Positions 23,977 to 32,393 of a DNA stretch of 64,000 nt are shown here, piece after piece (positions within the stretch are counted from its first letter, which is position 1; each line of letters begins with the position of its first letter). The stretch comes from Isoptericola luteus (GTDB lineage: Bacteria; Actinomycetota; Actinomycetes; Actinomycetales; Cellulomonadaceae). The notes under the pieces are model-generated. The model was given only the letters and a program-made list of their open reading frames with translations. It made no database searches and was not told the origin of the DNA. The translations under genes and the position numbers were made by a program. The stretch is taken from contig NZ_JAIXCQ010000001.1 in the NCBI RefSeq assembly GCF_020297055.1, positions 1 to 64,000 of the forward strand, read 5' to 3'.

Positions 23977-24173
23977 GCCGCAGGCCGTCCCGCAGATCCG
24001 TCCTGCTCACCGCGTCCTCCGCCCTGCTCACCGCGCCCCCGTGGGCCGGATGCGAGTGAGCCGGCAACGATGCTCACCCAGCGAACCAGGTGACCGTGCG
24101 ACATCGAACCGTCATCCGGTCCGGGCTGGTGCGGCTTCCGCTGCCTCCGTGTGGTCAGTCGGCCACGGCTCGT

Positions 24174-24227
24174 CAGGTTCCGAAACTCCCAGAACCCGAT
24201 TGTGACGCGTCTCAGAATCGGTCGGTT
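24174..24227 (+). repeat. hairpin repeat copy 3
   Basis: GGTTCCGAAACTCCCAGAAC leads into CCGATTGTG (24196-24204), an 8-nt loop and CAGAATCGG (24213-24221). One stem position is mismatched relative to copies 1 and 2. Same orientation as both. Confidence 0.75.
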
Positions 24228-24321
24228 GAGCGGTGTCTGAGAACTTGGCAGGCACACGGTGGCACTACGCGTCGTTGTGCTTCCGGTTCATGGAGTGGGC
24301 GCGGGCCAGGCGAGCAAGAAG

Positions 24322-24440
24322 TGTTGTTGGGACTGCTGCACGGATAGGTGACAGTGGTTCTCAGGCGGCGAGTGCGACCTGAGTGGTGATGATGGCTTCG
24401 TACTCGATGGGGGTCAAGCGTCCCGCCGCTCGAACCTGAT
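24322..24440 (-). mobile_element. 3' remnant of an IS3-family insertion sequence
   Basis: On the minus strand a frame ending at 24361 reads RLTPIEYEAIITTQVALAA then stop, the usual C-terminus of IS3-group OrfB transposases. Beyond the stop the DNA reads TGTCACCTATCCGTGCAGCA, like the terminal repeat of such elements. Everything upstream of the last ~25 codons is missing, so it is a dead fragment. Confidence 0.65.
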
Positions 24441-24775
24441 TTTCTCGTCGTCGATGTCCACGACTTGATCGTCGACGGTGCGCGCGGTCGAGGGCTGCGG
24501 CGGTCCGGGCCGGATCACGCGCTAGCTTTCGGCCTTCGTGCGCGATATGTGGCCGGCCTGGAAATGCTGGACCAAGGTGACCGCAGCGAAGGTTGCCGCT
24601 TCCGCGTCTGCTCCACTCACTCCGAGAGGACCTCCGGGTCATCGGTCCCGTGACGGTCGAACTCGCTGCGCCACACCATCCCCGTCAGGTGGTGGATCGT
24701 GACGCGTGAGTCGTTGCGAATCAGCTTCCCGAGAGTCGCGTCGTCGTCATCGGGGGCGAACGTGCTCTTGCCCGC

Positions 24776-24858
24776 GGCTTCCACGCCGACGCCTACCAGA
24801 CGGAGTACAACACCCTCCGCCCGCACGAGGCCATCGCGTGGAACCGGCCCCTGGACGC
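24776..24858 (+). mobile_element. C-terminal fragment of an IS481/IS3-type integrase
   Basis: The frame from 24776 encodes GFHADAYQTEYNTLRPHEAI followed by AWNRPLD, the conserved end of rve-type transposases (YNxxRPHEAL pattern). No start or catalytic core remains. With the IS3 remnant it makes 24.3-24.9 kb an insertion-sequence graveyard at the right edge of the island. Confidence 0.65.
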
Positions 24859-24888
24859 TGCGGCGCACCACCCGGACGGCGGCGGGCG

Positions 24889-25338
24889 TCAGATCGACGT
24901 GGCGATGCTGTCCACCGACGAGTACGAGGAGATCGCCGCGAAGAATCCGCCGAACATCGCGAGCACGATGAACAGCACGTACAGCACCCAGAACGACGTG
25001 AAGATGATCGACAGCCACAGCCCCCACCTGCCGAGGGTGTTGGGGTAGCCCACCTTCTTCGACTCCGACAGGGCCATCGCGGAGACGACGATCCCGGCGG
25101 GGGAGATGATGAACGCGAGGATGAAGCCGACGATGCCCATCGTCTTGCCGGGCGGGTCCGGGGCGTAGCCCGGGTAGCCGTAACCGGGCGCCGGGTACGG
25201 ACCCTGGGGGTAGCCGGCCTGGGGGTAGCCGGCCTGGGGATAGCCGTGCTGGTCGTAGCCAGGCTGGGCGTAGCCCTGCGGAGGCTGCTGCGGGTTCTGC
25301 TGCGGGGACGGCTCGCCGGCCGGATACGGATCGCTCAC
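24889..25338 (-). CDS. DUF4190-like membrane protein with Pro/Gly/Tyr repeats
   Basis: A 149-residue protein from GTG 25338. Residues 1-62 are Pro/Gln/Gly/Tyr-rich with repeated GYPQA units, then two membrane helices (IVGFILAFIISPAGIVVSAM and LWLSIIFTSFWVLYVLFIVL) joined by a SESKKVGYPN loop, the usual plan of actinobacterial DUF4190 proteins. The last few residues run into the insertion-sequence debris, so the C-terminus may have been replaced. No strong SD is seen. Confidence 0.7.
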   Translation of the reverse strand: MSDPYPAGEPSPQQNPQQPPQGYAQPGYDQHGYPQAGYPQAGYPQGPYPAPGYGYPGYAPDPPGKTMGIVGFILAFIISPAGIVVSAMALSESKKVGYPNTLGRWGLWLSIIFTSFWVLYVLFIVLAMFGGFFAAISSYSSVDSIATSI

Positions 25339-25381
25339 GGGGACAGTGTCGTGGATCGACGGCGTCCGGCGCCAGCACGTG

Positions 25382-26332
25382 TCAGCCGTCGACCGCCCGG
25401 GCGTAGCGCACGGACAGGACCCGCAGGTGCTCGACGAGCTCCGGCGGCTCGGCCGCGTGGAAGTCGAGGCCGAGCATGCCGATCCACACGGCGACCACCT
25501 CGACGCTGTCGCCGCCGGTGACGAGCACGCTGCGGCCGTCCGGCAGCGGCTCGACGGTGCCCACGGCGGGGTTGATCCGCGCCAGCACCTCCTCGGCCGG
25601 GGCCTCGACGGTGATGCGGGCGTGCACCGCCCAGCCGGTACGCGCCACCTCCTGCACGACGAACGTCGTGAGGTCGCCGGGGAACGGGGCGGGGACGAAG
25701 CGCCGCCCGCCCGGGGTGCGTAGCCGCAGCCAGTCGACGCGGTACGGCGTCCACGCGCCCGTGGCGACGTCGCGTCCCACCAGGAACCACCGGCGCTGCC
25801 ACGAGACCAGGTGGTACGGCTCGATCTCGGCGGGCTCGTCCGCGTAGAGGCAGCGCAGGCTCTGGTGGTCGCGGACGGCGTCGGCCACCGCCGCCAGCGT
25901 GGCGGAGTCGACGCGCGGGTCCTCGACGTTGGAGCCGGTGTTCTCGGGGCCGGCCGTGCTGGCGTCGCGGATGGCGGCGAGCCGGCGGCGGAGGCGGTCG
26001 GGCATCACCTGCTCCAGCTTGGTCAGCGCCGACTGCCCGGACTCCTCGAATCCCGCGGTGCCCGTGACGGTGCGCAGGCCCACGGCCACGGCGACGGCCT
26101 CGGTGTCGTCGAGCAGCAGCGGGGGCAGGCGGGCGCCCGCCCCGAGCCGGTACCGCCCGCCCGGGCCCCGGACGGCATGGACGGGATAGCCCAGCTCACG
26201 CAGCCGTGCCACGTCGTTGCGGACGGTGCGGTCGGTGACGTCGAGGCGTTCGGCAAGCTCGGCTCCCGACCAGTCCGGCCGTGACTGGAGGAGGCCGAGC
26301 AGCGTCAGCATGCGCGCCGAGGTGGAGCCCAT
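25382..26332 (-). CDS. YafY/WYL-family transcriptional regulator
   Basis: A 316-residue regulator. N-terminal DeoR-type winged HTH (LLGLLQSRPDWSGAELAERL then DVTDRTVRNDVARLRELGYP) and a WYL domain (PYHLVSWQRRWFLVGRD) with the C-terminal extension WCX. WYL domains often sense small ligands or nucleic-acid ends. It is divergent from an epoxide hydrolase gene 132 bp away, and a palindrome lies between, suggesting direct control of that neighbour and itself. Confidence 0.85.
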   Translation of the reverse strand: MGSTSARMLTLLGLLQSRPDWSGAELAERLDVTDRTVRNDVARLRELGYPVHAVRGPGGRYRLGAGARLPPLLLDDTEAVAVAVGLRTVTGTAGFEESGQSALTKLEQVMPDRLRRRLAAIRDASTAGPENTGSNVEDPRVDSATLAAVADAVRDHQSLRCLYADEPAEIEPYHLVSWQRRWFLVGRDVATGAWTPYRVDWLRLRTPGGRRFVPAPFPGDLTTFVVQEVARTGWAVHARITVEAPAEEVLARINPAVGTVEPLPDGRSVLVTGGDSVEVVAVWIGMLGLDFHAAEPPELVEHLRVLSVRYARAVDG

Positions 26333-26379
26333 CGCGACCTCCGGAAGTTCGTCGAGAAGTGGTCGAACCCTCCCAGAAT

Positions 26380-26398
26380 AAAGGAAGGAACCTTTCCT
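26380..26398. promoter_or_regulatory. palindrome in the WYL-epoxide hydrolase promoter
   Basis: AGGAAGGAACCTTTCCT (26382-26398) with AAAGG/CCTTT arms from 26380. It is the only AT-richer spot in the 132-bp divergent region, so it is a likely operator for the WYL regulator. Confidence 0.45.
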
Positions 26399-26464
26399 GA
26401 ACCGTCACTACGGTGGTCTCAGGAGCTGGGGCGAGGGCCCGGCTCACGACACCGGGAGAACGCC

Positions 26465-27601
26465 ATGACCACCACCACCGCCGGTCAGGCCGGCATCGAG
26501 CTCCGCCCGTTCACCGCGGCGGCCCCGCAGGCCGACCTGGACGACCTGCGGCAGCGGCTCGAGCGGACCCGCTTCGCCCCGGCAGCCCCCGGCGACTCGT
26601 GGGACTACGGCACGCCGGAGTCCTACCTGCGCGACATGGTCGAGCGGTGGAAGGGCTTCGACTGGCGCGCCGTCGAGGCCCGGCTCAACGCCTTCCCGCA
26701 GTTCACCACCGAGATCGACGGGCAGACGGTCCACCTCCTGCACGTGCGTTCCGCGCACGCGGACGCGACGCCGTTGCTGCTGGCGCACACCTACCCCGGC
26801 TCCGTGCTCGACTTCCTCGACATGATCGACCCGCTGGTCGACCCGGTCGCGCACGGTGGCCGCGCCGAGGACGCCTTCGACGTCGTCGTCCCGTCGATGC
26901 CGGGCTTCGGCTTCTCGACCCCGCTGGTCGGGGAGTGGACGATGGCGCGGGTCGCGCAGACCTACGACACCCTGATGCGGGGGCTCGGCTACGAGTCCTA
27001 CGGCATCCACGGCAGCGACGGCGGGGCGATGGTCGCGCGCGAGCTCGCCGTGCTCGACCCCGAGGGCTTCCTCGGCGCGCACGTGCTGCACCTGTTCTCC
27101 TTCCCGTCCGGCGCGCCGGGGGAGATGGACGGGTTCGGCGAGAAGGAGTACGCGGCGCTCGCCCACGCGCAGTGGTTCCAGTCGGTGGGCGCGTACAACG
27201 TGATGAACGCGTCGCGGCCGCAGACCGTCGCGGCCGGGCTGGCGGACTCGCCCGTGGCGACCCTGGCCTACTCCGAGCTCTTCGAGAGCTTCGGCAACGG
27301 CACGTCGCTGGTGCGCCCGGAGCAGGTGCTGGCGCAGGCCACGCTCTACTGGCTGACCAACACCTACGCCACGGCCGCGCGCTACCACTACGCGGAGCAG
27401 CGCTCCGGTGCCGAGCCCGTCGTCAGCCAGGGGCGGATCGGCGTCGCGGTCTTCAAGGACGACTTCCAGACCATCCGCAGCCTCGCCGAGCGGGACAACG
27501 CGCGCATCGAGCACTGGTCCGAGCTTCCCCGCGGCGGGCACTTCGCCGCGATGGAGGTGCCGGACGACGTCGTCGCCGACCTGCGGGTGTTCTTCGGCTG
27601 A
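26465..27601 (+). CDS. epoxide hydrolase (alpha/beta-hydrolase, EHN domain)
   Basis: A 378-residue protein with the N-terminal epoxide-hydrolase domain (ELRPFTAAAPQADLDDLRQR, then the WDYGTPESYLRDMVERWK region) and an alpha/beta-hydrolase core. Nucleophile Asp in GIHGSDGGAMVAREL, oxyanion motif HTYPGS (HGWPGS in most relatives), catalytic His in PRGGHFAAMEVP. It would open epoxides to diols in the cytosol. GGGAGAA lies before the ATG. It is divergent from the WYL regulator. Confidence 0.88.
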   Translation: MTTTTAGQAGIELRPFTAAAPQADLDDLRQRLERTRFAPAAPGDSWDYGTPESYLRDMVERWKGFDWRAVEARLNAFPQFTTEIDGQTVHLLHVRSAHADATPLLLAHTYPGSVLDFLDMIDPLVDPVAHGGRAEDAFDVVVPSMPGFGFSTPLVGEWTMARVAQTYDTLMRGLGYESYGIHGSDGGAMVARELAVLDPEGFLGAHVLHLFSFPSGAPGEMDGFGEKEYAALAHAQWFQSVGAYNVMNASRPQTVAAGLADSPVATLAYSELFESFGNGTSLVRPEQVLAQATLYWLTNTYATAARYHYAEQRSGAEPVVSQGRIGVAVFKDDFQTIRSLAERDNARIEHWSELPRGGHFAAMEVPDDVVADLRVFFG

Positions 27602-27613
27602 CGAGCCGGCGCA

Positions 27614-28084
27614 TCATCCGAGCGGCACGGGCACCCGGCGGTCGGTGCCCGTGCCGCGCTCCGGATCACGGCCCCGCACCAGGACCTCCCACCGATCGAC
27701 CTCCAGGAGGTACAGGCGGAGGTCGGACCCGCCGGCCAGCTCCTCAGGCGTGAACGACACCCCGTCGCGGGTGTCGGCGTACGCCGCGGCGCAGCGGGTC
27801 CCGAGCTCGTCGTCGGGCACGCGCCGTGCCCGGCCCGTGAGGTACACGGCCTCCGCGGACCCGACCCGGACGGTGGAGTCGAAGACGACGCCCTCGACGC
27901 GCGGCTCGCGCTCGACGTTCCGGGAGTGGTGCGCGGCGGGGGACGACACCCAGTAGACGTGGTGACCGTCCCGAGTGAAGAACACCGGCGAGACGCGGGG
28001 GGCGCCGTCCGGGTCGATCGTCGCGAGCGCGACGTAGCGGACGGTGGCCAGGACGCGTGCGGCGTCCGAGGTGAGGTCGGTCAT
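27614..28084 (-). CDS. PPOX-class FMN/F420-binding split-barrel protein
   Basis: A 156-residue protein of the pyridoxamine-5'-phosphate oxidase fold: VRYVALATIDPDGAPRVSPV (strands 1-2), HVYWVSSPAAHHSRNVEREP, then AEAVYLTGRARRV. Actinobacterial members use FMN, haem or F420; the cofactor here is not decided by sequence. Start ATG 28084 chosen; ATG 28117 is possible. It is convergent with the epoxide hydrolase and divergent from the siderophore-interacting gene. Confidence 0.8.
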   Translation of the reverse strand: MTDLTSDAARVLATVRYVALATIDPDGAPRVSPVFFTRDGHHVYWVSSPAAHHSRNVEREPRVEGVVFDSTVRVGSAEAVYLTGRARRVPDDELGTRCAAAYADTRDGVSFTPEELAGGSDLRLYLLEVDRWEVLVRGRDPERGTGTDRRVPVPLG

Positions 28085-28161
28085 GGTCGGCGGACCCGGC
28101 GTCGGCCGCGAACTCATCGGACGGTGGACCCGTCGGCGGGACCTCGTGATGGAATCGACGG

Positions 28162-29010
28162 GTGTTCACGCGATCCCGCACCCGCTTCGACCTCGTCCCC
28201 CGTCGCGTGCGCGTGCACGCCGTCACCGAGCTGACCGGCTCGATGCGTCGCACGACGTTCCGTGACGTCGACGGAGCCGACCCCGGCGCGCCGACGTCGC
28301 TGGCCGCGCTCCGGGCCCCTGGCCCGGAGGACCACGTCAAGGTCTTCCTCCCGGACCCGGCCACCGGCGAGCTGCACGCCCCGACGACCGCCCCTGACGG
28401 CGGGCTGCAGCGGCCCACCGGCGTCGTCTCCATCTCGCGGGACTACACGGTGCGTGCCACGCGCACGGTGGACGGCGTGGCCGAGCTCGACGTCGACTGG
28501 GTGCTGCATGGCGACGAGGGCCCGGCCTCCGCGTGGGCGGCGCGCGCCGCCGTGGGCGACGAGGTGGTGCTCGCCGGGCCGCGCGGCAGCGTGGGGGTGC
28601 CCGACGGCGTCGCCCGGCTCACGCTCGTCGGCGACGAGACGGGTCTGCCGGCCCTCGCGCGGTGGGTCCGGTCGACGGGGCCGCAGGTGCCGGTGACGGC
28701 CGTCGTCGAGATCGGCGACGACGTCGACGAGGAGTTCGTCGAGGCCGAGCTGGGGCGCGCGGAGGTCGAGATCCTCTACCGCACCGACGGCCCGGGGCAG
28801 CTCGAGACCGCGGTGCGCTCGCTCGGCGGACTGGAGGACGGCGAGTTCCTCGTGGCGCTCGGCGAGGCGGGCGAGCTGGTGCCGGTGCGTCGCTACCTGC
28901 GCCGGGAGCTCGGCCTGCCCGCCGAGCGGCTGTCCCTCGCCGGGTACTGGCGCCGGGGCACGGTCAACCTGGACCACCACCTGCCGCTGGACCCGAGCGA
29001 CCCGGACTGA
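28162..29010 (+). CDS. siderophore-interacting FAD-binding reductase (SIP)
   Basis: A 282-residue protein with the SIP family plan: FAD-binding barrel (VHAVTELTGSMRRTTF, HVKVFLPDPATGELHAP), R-x-Y-T flavin motif in SISRDYTVRA, GPASAWAARAAVGDEVVLAG, and the C-terminal NAD(P)-binding domain ending in GYWRRGTVN. Such enzymes release iron from ferric siderophores in the cytosol. GTG start at 28162. No siderophore transporter is adjacent. Confidence 0.88.
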   Translation: MFTRSRTRFDLVPRRVRVHAVTELTGSMRRTTFRDVDGADPGAPTSLAALRAPGPEDHVKVFLPDPATGELHAPTTAPDGGLQRPTGVVSISRDYTVRATRTVDGVAELDVDWVLHGDEGPASAWAARAAVGDEVVLAGPRGSVGVPDGVARLTLVGDETGLPALARWVRSTGPQVPVTAVVEIGDDVDEEFVEAELGRAEVEILYRTDGPGQLETAVRSLGGLEDGEFLVALGEAGELVPVRRYLRRELGLPAERLSLAGYWRRGTVNLDHHLPLDPSDPD

Positions 29011-29059
29011 CGGGAGGTGCCCCGCCCGCCGGGGCCGCGGTGAATGGCAGCGGGCCCGG

Positions 29060-29533
29060 TCAGCCGGCGGCGCGGTCGGTCTCGCCGCGCAGGGTGTCGA
29101 TCTGCTCCTGCAGCCCGCCGAGCAGCCGCGCCACGTCGTCGGCCCCGGCGTCCGCGGCCTCCTGCGTCACGTGCCTGACCTCGGCCGACGCGGCCTCGAG
29201 CGCCACCTGGGCGTCCTGGAGCGCGACGACGGCGCCGTCCTTCGAGTCCTGGGCGCGCTGGAGCGCGTCCCGGGCCTCCTCCGTGGCGGCGGTGGCGGAC
29301 GCCACGGCGTTCGTGACGTCGCCGGCCAGCGCGGCGGGGAGGTCGGACGCCTGCTGCTCCAGGCGCTGGAGGTCGTCCTCGATGGCCTGCGCCTGGTTCT
29401 GGGCATCGGCGATGAAGCGTTCGACGTCGGCGGGGGCGGAACACGCGCCGAGCATCATCGCGAGGGCGAGCAGGCTCGCGGCGGCAAGACGGGTGGTCGT
29501 CTTGCCCTTCGTCGATGTCGGCGCTGACGTCAT
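29060..29533 (-). CDS. coiled-coil lipoprotein
   Basis: A 157-residue protein. The lipoprotein signal ends LAMMLGACS; the mature part is almost wholly heptad-like and Ala/Gln/Glu-rich, so a long coiled coil outside the membrane. No known domain. The start at 29533 is chosen because the signal peptide begins right after it; the open frame continues much further upstream in the shadow of the opposite-strand gene. Confidence 0.7.
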   Translation of the reverse strand: MTSAPTSTKGKTTTRLAAASLLALAMMLGACSAPADVERFIADAQNQAQAIEDDLQRLEQQASDLPAALAGDVTNAVASATAATEEARDALQRAQDSKDGAVVALQDAQVALEAASAEVRHVTQEAADAGADDVARLLGGLQEQIDTLRGETDRAAG

Positions 29534-29672
29534 GGACCGATTCTGCCCTGAGACGCCGCCGGTGCAGGGGTTCGAATCCACAGAAGGTGTGGAGATCTTG
29601 GACACGCTCGGCCGGGTCGGGACAGTGCTGGAAGGATTCGGGCAGCGAAGGGCCGCGACCGAGGGAGTGGCG

Positions 29673-31373
29673 ATGACCGACGGGATCCGGGCCGACGGTG
29701 GCCGCGTCGCCGGCCTGGCCGCCCTCCTGCGGCACGGCGCGAGCACCTGGACCCAACGGGCGGACGCCACCGCGCTGACCGGTCTGGGACCGGGGGTCGC
29801 CGACGCCGCCACGCAGGCCGCGGCCACCTGGCGCGCCGAGCTCACCGTCGGCGGCGACGCCGTCCGCGACCTCGCCCGCTCCCTGGACGACGGGCTCGCC
29901 ACCCTGCGGCAGACGGACGACGACGCCGTCCGCCGGGCCGGGCAGGTGCGGCACACCTCCTTCGCCGCCCCGACGCCGTCCGGCGTCGGCGTGCGGACGC
30001 AGGGCGCCCAGGCCGCCGCCCGCCGCTGGGGCGGCGACGTCCTCACCGCGCCCGAGGGAGCGCCCGACGACGTCCGCGCGGGCGCAGGCGAGTACGAGAC
30101 CACGGCGGACCTCCTGGACGAGCGGGCGGACACGCTGACCGCGACGGCCCACGAGGTCACCGACGCCGACGCCGAGGCCGGGACGGCGGCGGCGCAGGGC
30201 GCGCTGGCACTCGCCGACCTGGCCCGCCTCGAGGCAGGCGGCTGCCGGATCATCGCCGCCGGGCTGCGCGCCTACGCGACCGCGCTCGACGGCGCGCAGA
30301 AGGACCACGCCGCGACGTCCGGGGCTGCTGCCGGCGCGGAGGACGCCCTGCGTCTCGCCCTCGGCGACGCCGCCGGGCACGCCCGGCTCGCGGGTTTCGC
30401 CCCGACCGGCACGGTCACCGCGCTCGACGCGGCGGCGGCGCTCGCGGCCGGTGTCGGCGACCCGGACAAGGCCGTCGTGTCCGCGGCCGAGTGGGCGGCG
30501 TACCTCGCGGTCCGCGACGACCTCTCCGACGCGGAGCTGGCCCGGTTCGACGCCGTGCTGGCGGACGCCCGGACCCCCGAGGAGCGGCAGGCGGTGATCG
30601 CCGCCCTCGCCACGGGGGCCGGACTGCCGCTCGCGCTCGCGCTCGCCCGGCGGCTCCGGCAGATGACGCCTGCCGAGGTGCGCGCCGTCGCGTCGCTCGG
30701 CCTCGCCGACGTGGGTGCGGGCGTCTCCGGGGTGGCGCTCGGGACGCCCGACGGCACCGACCTGATCCAGTTCACCGGCACCACCTGTGGTTCCGCGTCC
30801 CTGCTCCTGCTGGCCGCGCAGCGCGACCCGTACCTGGCGCTGTTCCTCGCGACCGGCGAGACCGTGGACGGCCACGTGCCCGACTACCTCGCCGACATCC
30901 CGCGGATCGACCGCCTCGCGGGCGCCGGGCTCACCACGGGCGAACGGCTGCGACACGTGCAGGAACAGGTGCGCGTCCAGACCAACAGGTTCACGTTCTG
31001 GCCGGGTCGCTGGCTCGGGTCCGCGCCCTGGGGCTACGGCGACGAGGTGAGCAGGATCCTCGGCGGGCAGGACGTCGACATGTCGTACAGCCTGCTGAGG
31101 CCGAAGGGCGGCGCGCGCGACCTGGTCGCGCGCGCCGTCGCCTCCGTGGACGCCGGGACGCCCGTGCCGTTCCTCGTGGGTCCGAGCGGTACCGACGTGC
31201 CGCGCCACTACGTGCTGCTCGTTGGGCACTCGGACGGTGAGCTGCAGTTCTACGAGCCCGGCAGCGGCGAGGTGCGCAGCGTGTCCGTCCAGGACGCCGT
31301 CGCGGGGACCGGCCCCGTCGGGGCGTTCGGCAACTGGCACGCCATCTACGGGGCGGCGGTCCCGGAGGGCTGA
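29673..31373 (+). CDS. putative secreted protein with C39-like cysteine peptidase domain
   Basis: A 566-residue protein; GAGGGAG precedes the ATG. Residues 1-~280 are helical and Ala-rich like WXG100/LXG-type export domains, with no Sec signal. Residues ~350-560 hold a papain-like arrangement: Gln and Cys in IQFTGTTCGSASLLLL, His in RHYVLLVGH, then FYEPGSGEV where C39 peptidases have Asp/Asn-Pro. This fits a C39-type peptidase or transglutaminase-like effector, possibly secreted by type VII. Both the activity and the route are inference. Confidence 0.6.
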   Translation: MTDGIRADGGRVAGLAALLRHGASTWTQRADATALTGLGPGVADAATQAAATWRAELTVGGDAVRDLARSLDDGLATLRQTDDDAVRRAGQVRHTSFAAPTPSGVGVRTQGAQAAARRWGGDVLTAPEGAPDDVRAGAGEYETTADLLDERADTLTATAHEVTDADAEAGTAAAQGALALADLARLEAGGCRIIAAGLRAYATALDGAQKDHAATSGAAAGAEDALRLALGDAAGHARLAGFAPTGTVTALDAAAALAAGVGDPDKAVVSAAEWAAYLAVRDDLSDAELARFDAVLADARTPEERQAVIAALATGAGLPLALALARRLRQMTPAEVRAVASLGLADVGAGVSGVALGTPDGTDLIQFTGTTCGSASLLLLAAQRDPYLALFLATGETVDGHVPDYLADIPRIDRLAGAGLTTGERLRHVQEQVRVQTNRFTFWPGRWLGSAPWGYGDEVSRILGGQDVDMSYSLLRPKGGARDLVARAVASVDAGTPVPFLVGPSGTDVPRHYVLLVGHSDGELQFYEPGSGEVRSVSVQDAVAGTGPVGAFGNWHAIYGAAVPEG

Positions 31374-31479
31374 GCTGCCCGGGCCGTCGCGACCAGGAGG
31401 GTCGACGTCGCGCGGTGCGCGCGAGGGCGGCGGGACCTCAGGGCCAGCGGGGTTGGCGGAGCGCCCTCGCCAGCACCGG

Positions 31480-32241
31480 TCAGCCGCGAGCGCCCAGGCG
31501 CCGGCTGACCTCGGCGGCGGCCCGCCCGGCGGCCGCGGCCAGCTCCGCGCGGCGGGCGTCGTCGACGTCGTCGGACCAGAACGTCAGGGCGACGCCCGCG
31601 ACCGGGTAGCCCGTGTGGTCGAGGGCGGCGTGCGCGACGGACGCCAGGCCGGGCGTCACCTCGCCGTCCTCGGTGGCGTGGCCGCGGCGCCGGACGTCAC
31701 GGAGCACCTCGCGCAGGTCACGCAGCGTGCGCGGTCCGACGCCGGTCCGGTCGGCCAGGGCGACGGCGCTGGGGAACAGCGCCCGCACCTGCGCGGCGGG
31801 CAGCAGGGCGAGGACGGCGCGGCCGCTGGCGGTGAGGTGGCCCGGCAGCCGCACGTCGACGTCGGTGACGAGCGACGGCCGGTGCGGGGCGCGCTGCTCC
31901 ACCAGGTAGAGCACCTCGCGCCCGTGCAGGACGGCGAGGTGCGCGCTCTCGCCCGTCGTCTCGACCAGGCGCGCGACGACCGGGCGCGCGAGGCGGGCGA
32001 GCGGCGCCTGGCGGGTGTACGCCGACCCGAGGGAGAGCGAGGCCACGCCCAGGCCGTAGCGGTGCTCCTCCGGCAGGTGCGTCACGAACCCCTCGTCGAC
32101 CAGCACCGACAGCAGGTGGTAGACGGTGGAGCGCGGCAGCCCCAGGTGCTGGGCCACGGCCGCCGCCGGGGACGGCCCGGGCTGCGCCGCCAGGTAGGTG
32201 AGCACCCGCAGCGTGCTGCGCGCCGCCGGCACGTCCGCCAT
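31480..32241 (-). CDS. IclR-family regulator of histidine utilisation
   Basis: A 253-residue IclR protein; GGGAGG precedes the ATG at 32241. Winged HTH in residues ~5-60 (VAQHLGLPRSTVYHLLSVL) and the GAF-like ligand domain (SAHLAVLHGREVLYLVEQ, GHLTASGRAVLALL). It is divergent from hutH with a perfect palindrome between them, so it very probably controls the hut operon in response to histidine or urocanate. Confidence 0.85.
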   Translation of the reverse strand: MADVPAARSTLRVLTYLAAQPGPSPAAAVAQHLGLPRSTVYHLLSVLVDEGFVTHLPEEHRYGLGVASLSLGSAYTRQAPLARLARPVVARLVETTGESAHLAVLHGREVLYLVEQRAPHRPSLVTDVDVRLPGHLTASGRAVLALLPAAQVRALFPSAVALADRTGVGPRTLRDLREVLRDVRRRGHATEDGEVTPGLASVAHAALDHTGYPVAGVALTFWSDDVDDARRAELAAAAGRAAAEVSRRLGARG

Positions 32242-32323
32242 CGTCCCTCCCTTCGCGCGAGGTCGGGCCCCGCGTGCCGCCGGGGCCGCCGGGCCGCGGA
32301 CACGAGGCACGGCCGCCGCGCGT

Positions 32324-32339
32324 GTCTGGGATACCAGAC
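32324..32339. promoter_or_regulatory. IclR operator in front of hutH
   Basis: GTCTGGGATACCAGAC: perfect 6-bp arms with a 4-bp centre, midway between the iclR and hutH starts. Size and TCTGG/CCAGA half sites are typical of IclR-family operators. It begins 70 bp upstream of the hutH ATG, where it could block the promoter. Confidence 0.7.
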
Positions 32340-32393
32340 TGAACTTCCCGCCGGCCGGTGTCCAGCCGCCCAGCGGCGGTGTGTGCTGGCCGC

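Noticed and set aside
24617-24770. Minus-strand tail reading LGKLIRNDSRVTIHHLTGMV and on to a stop
   Set aside because: It reads like protein but has no start, no family match and lies in IS debris; kept only as a note.
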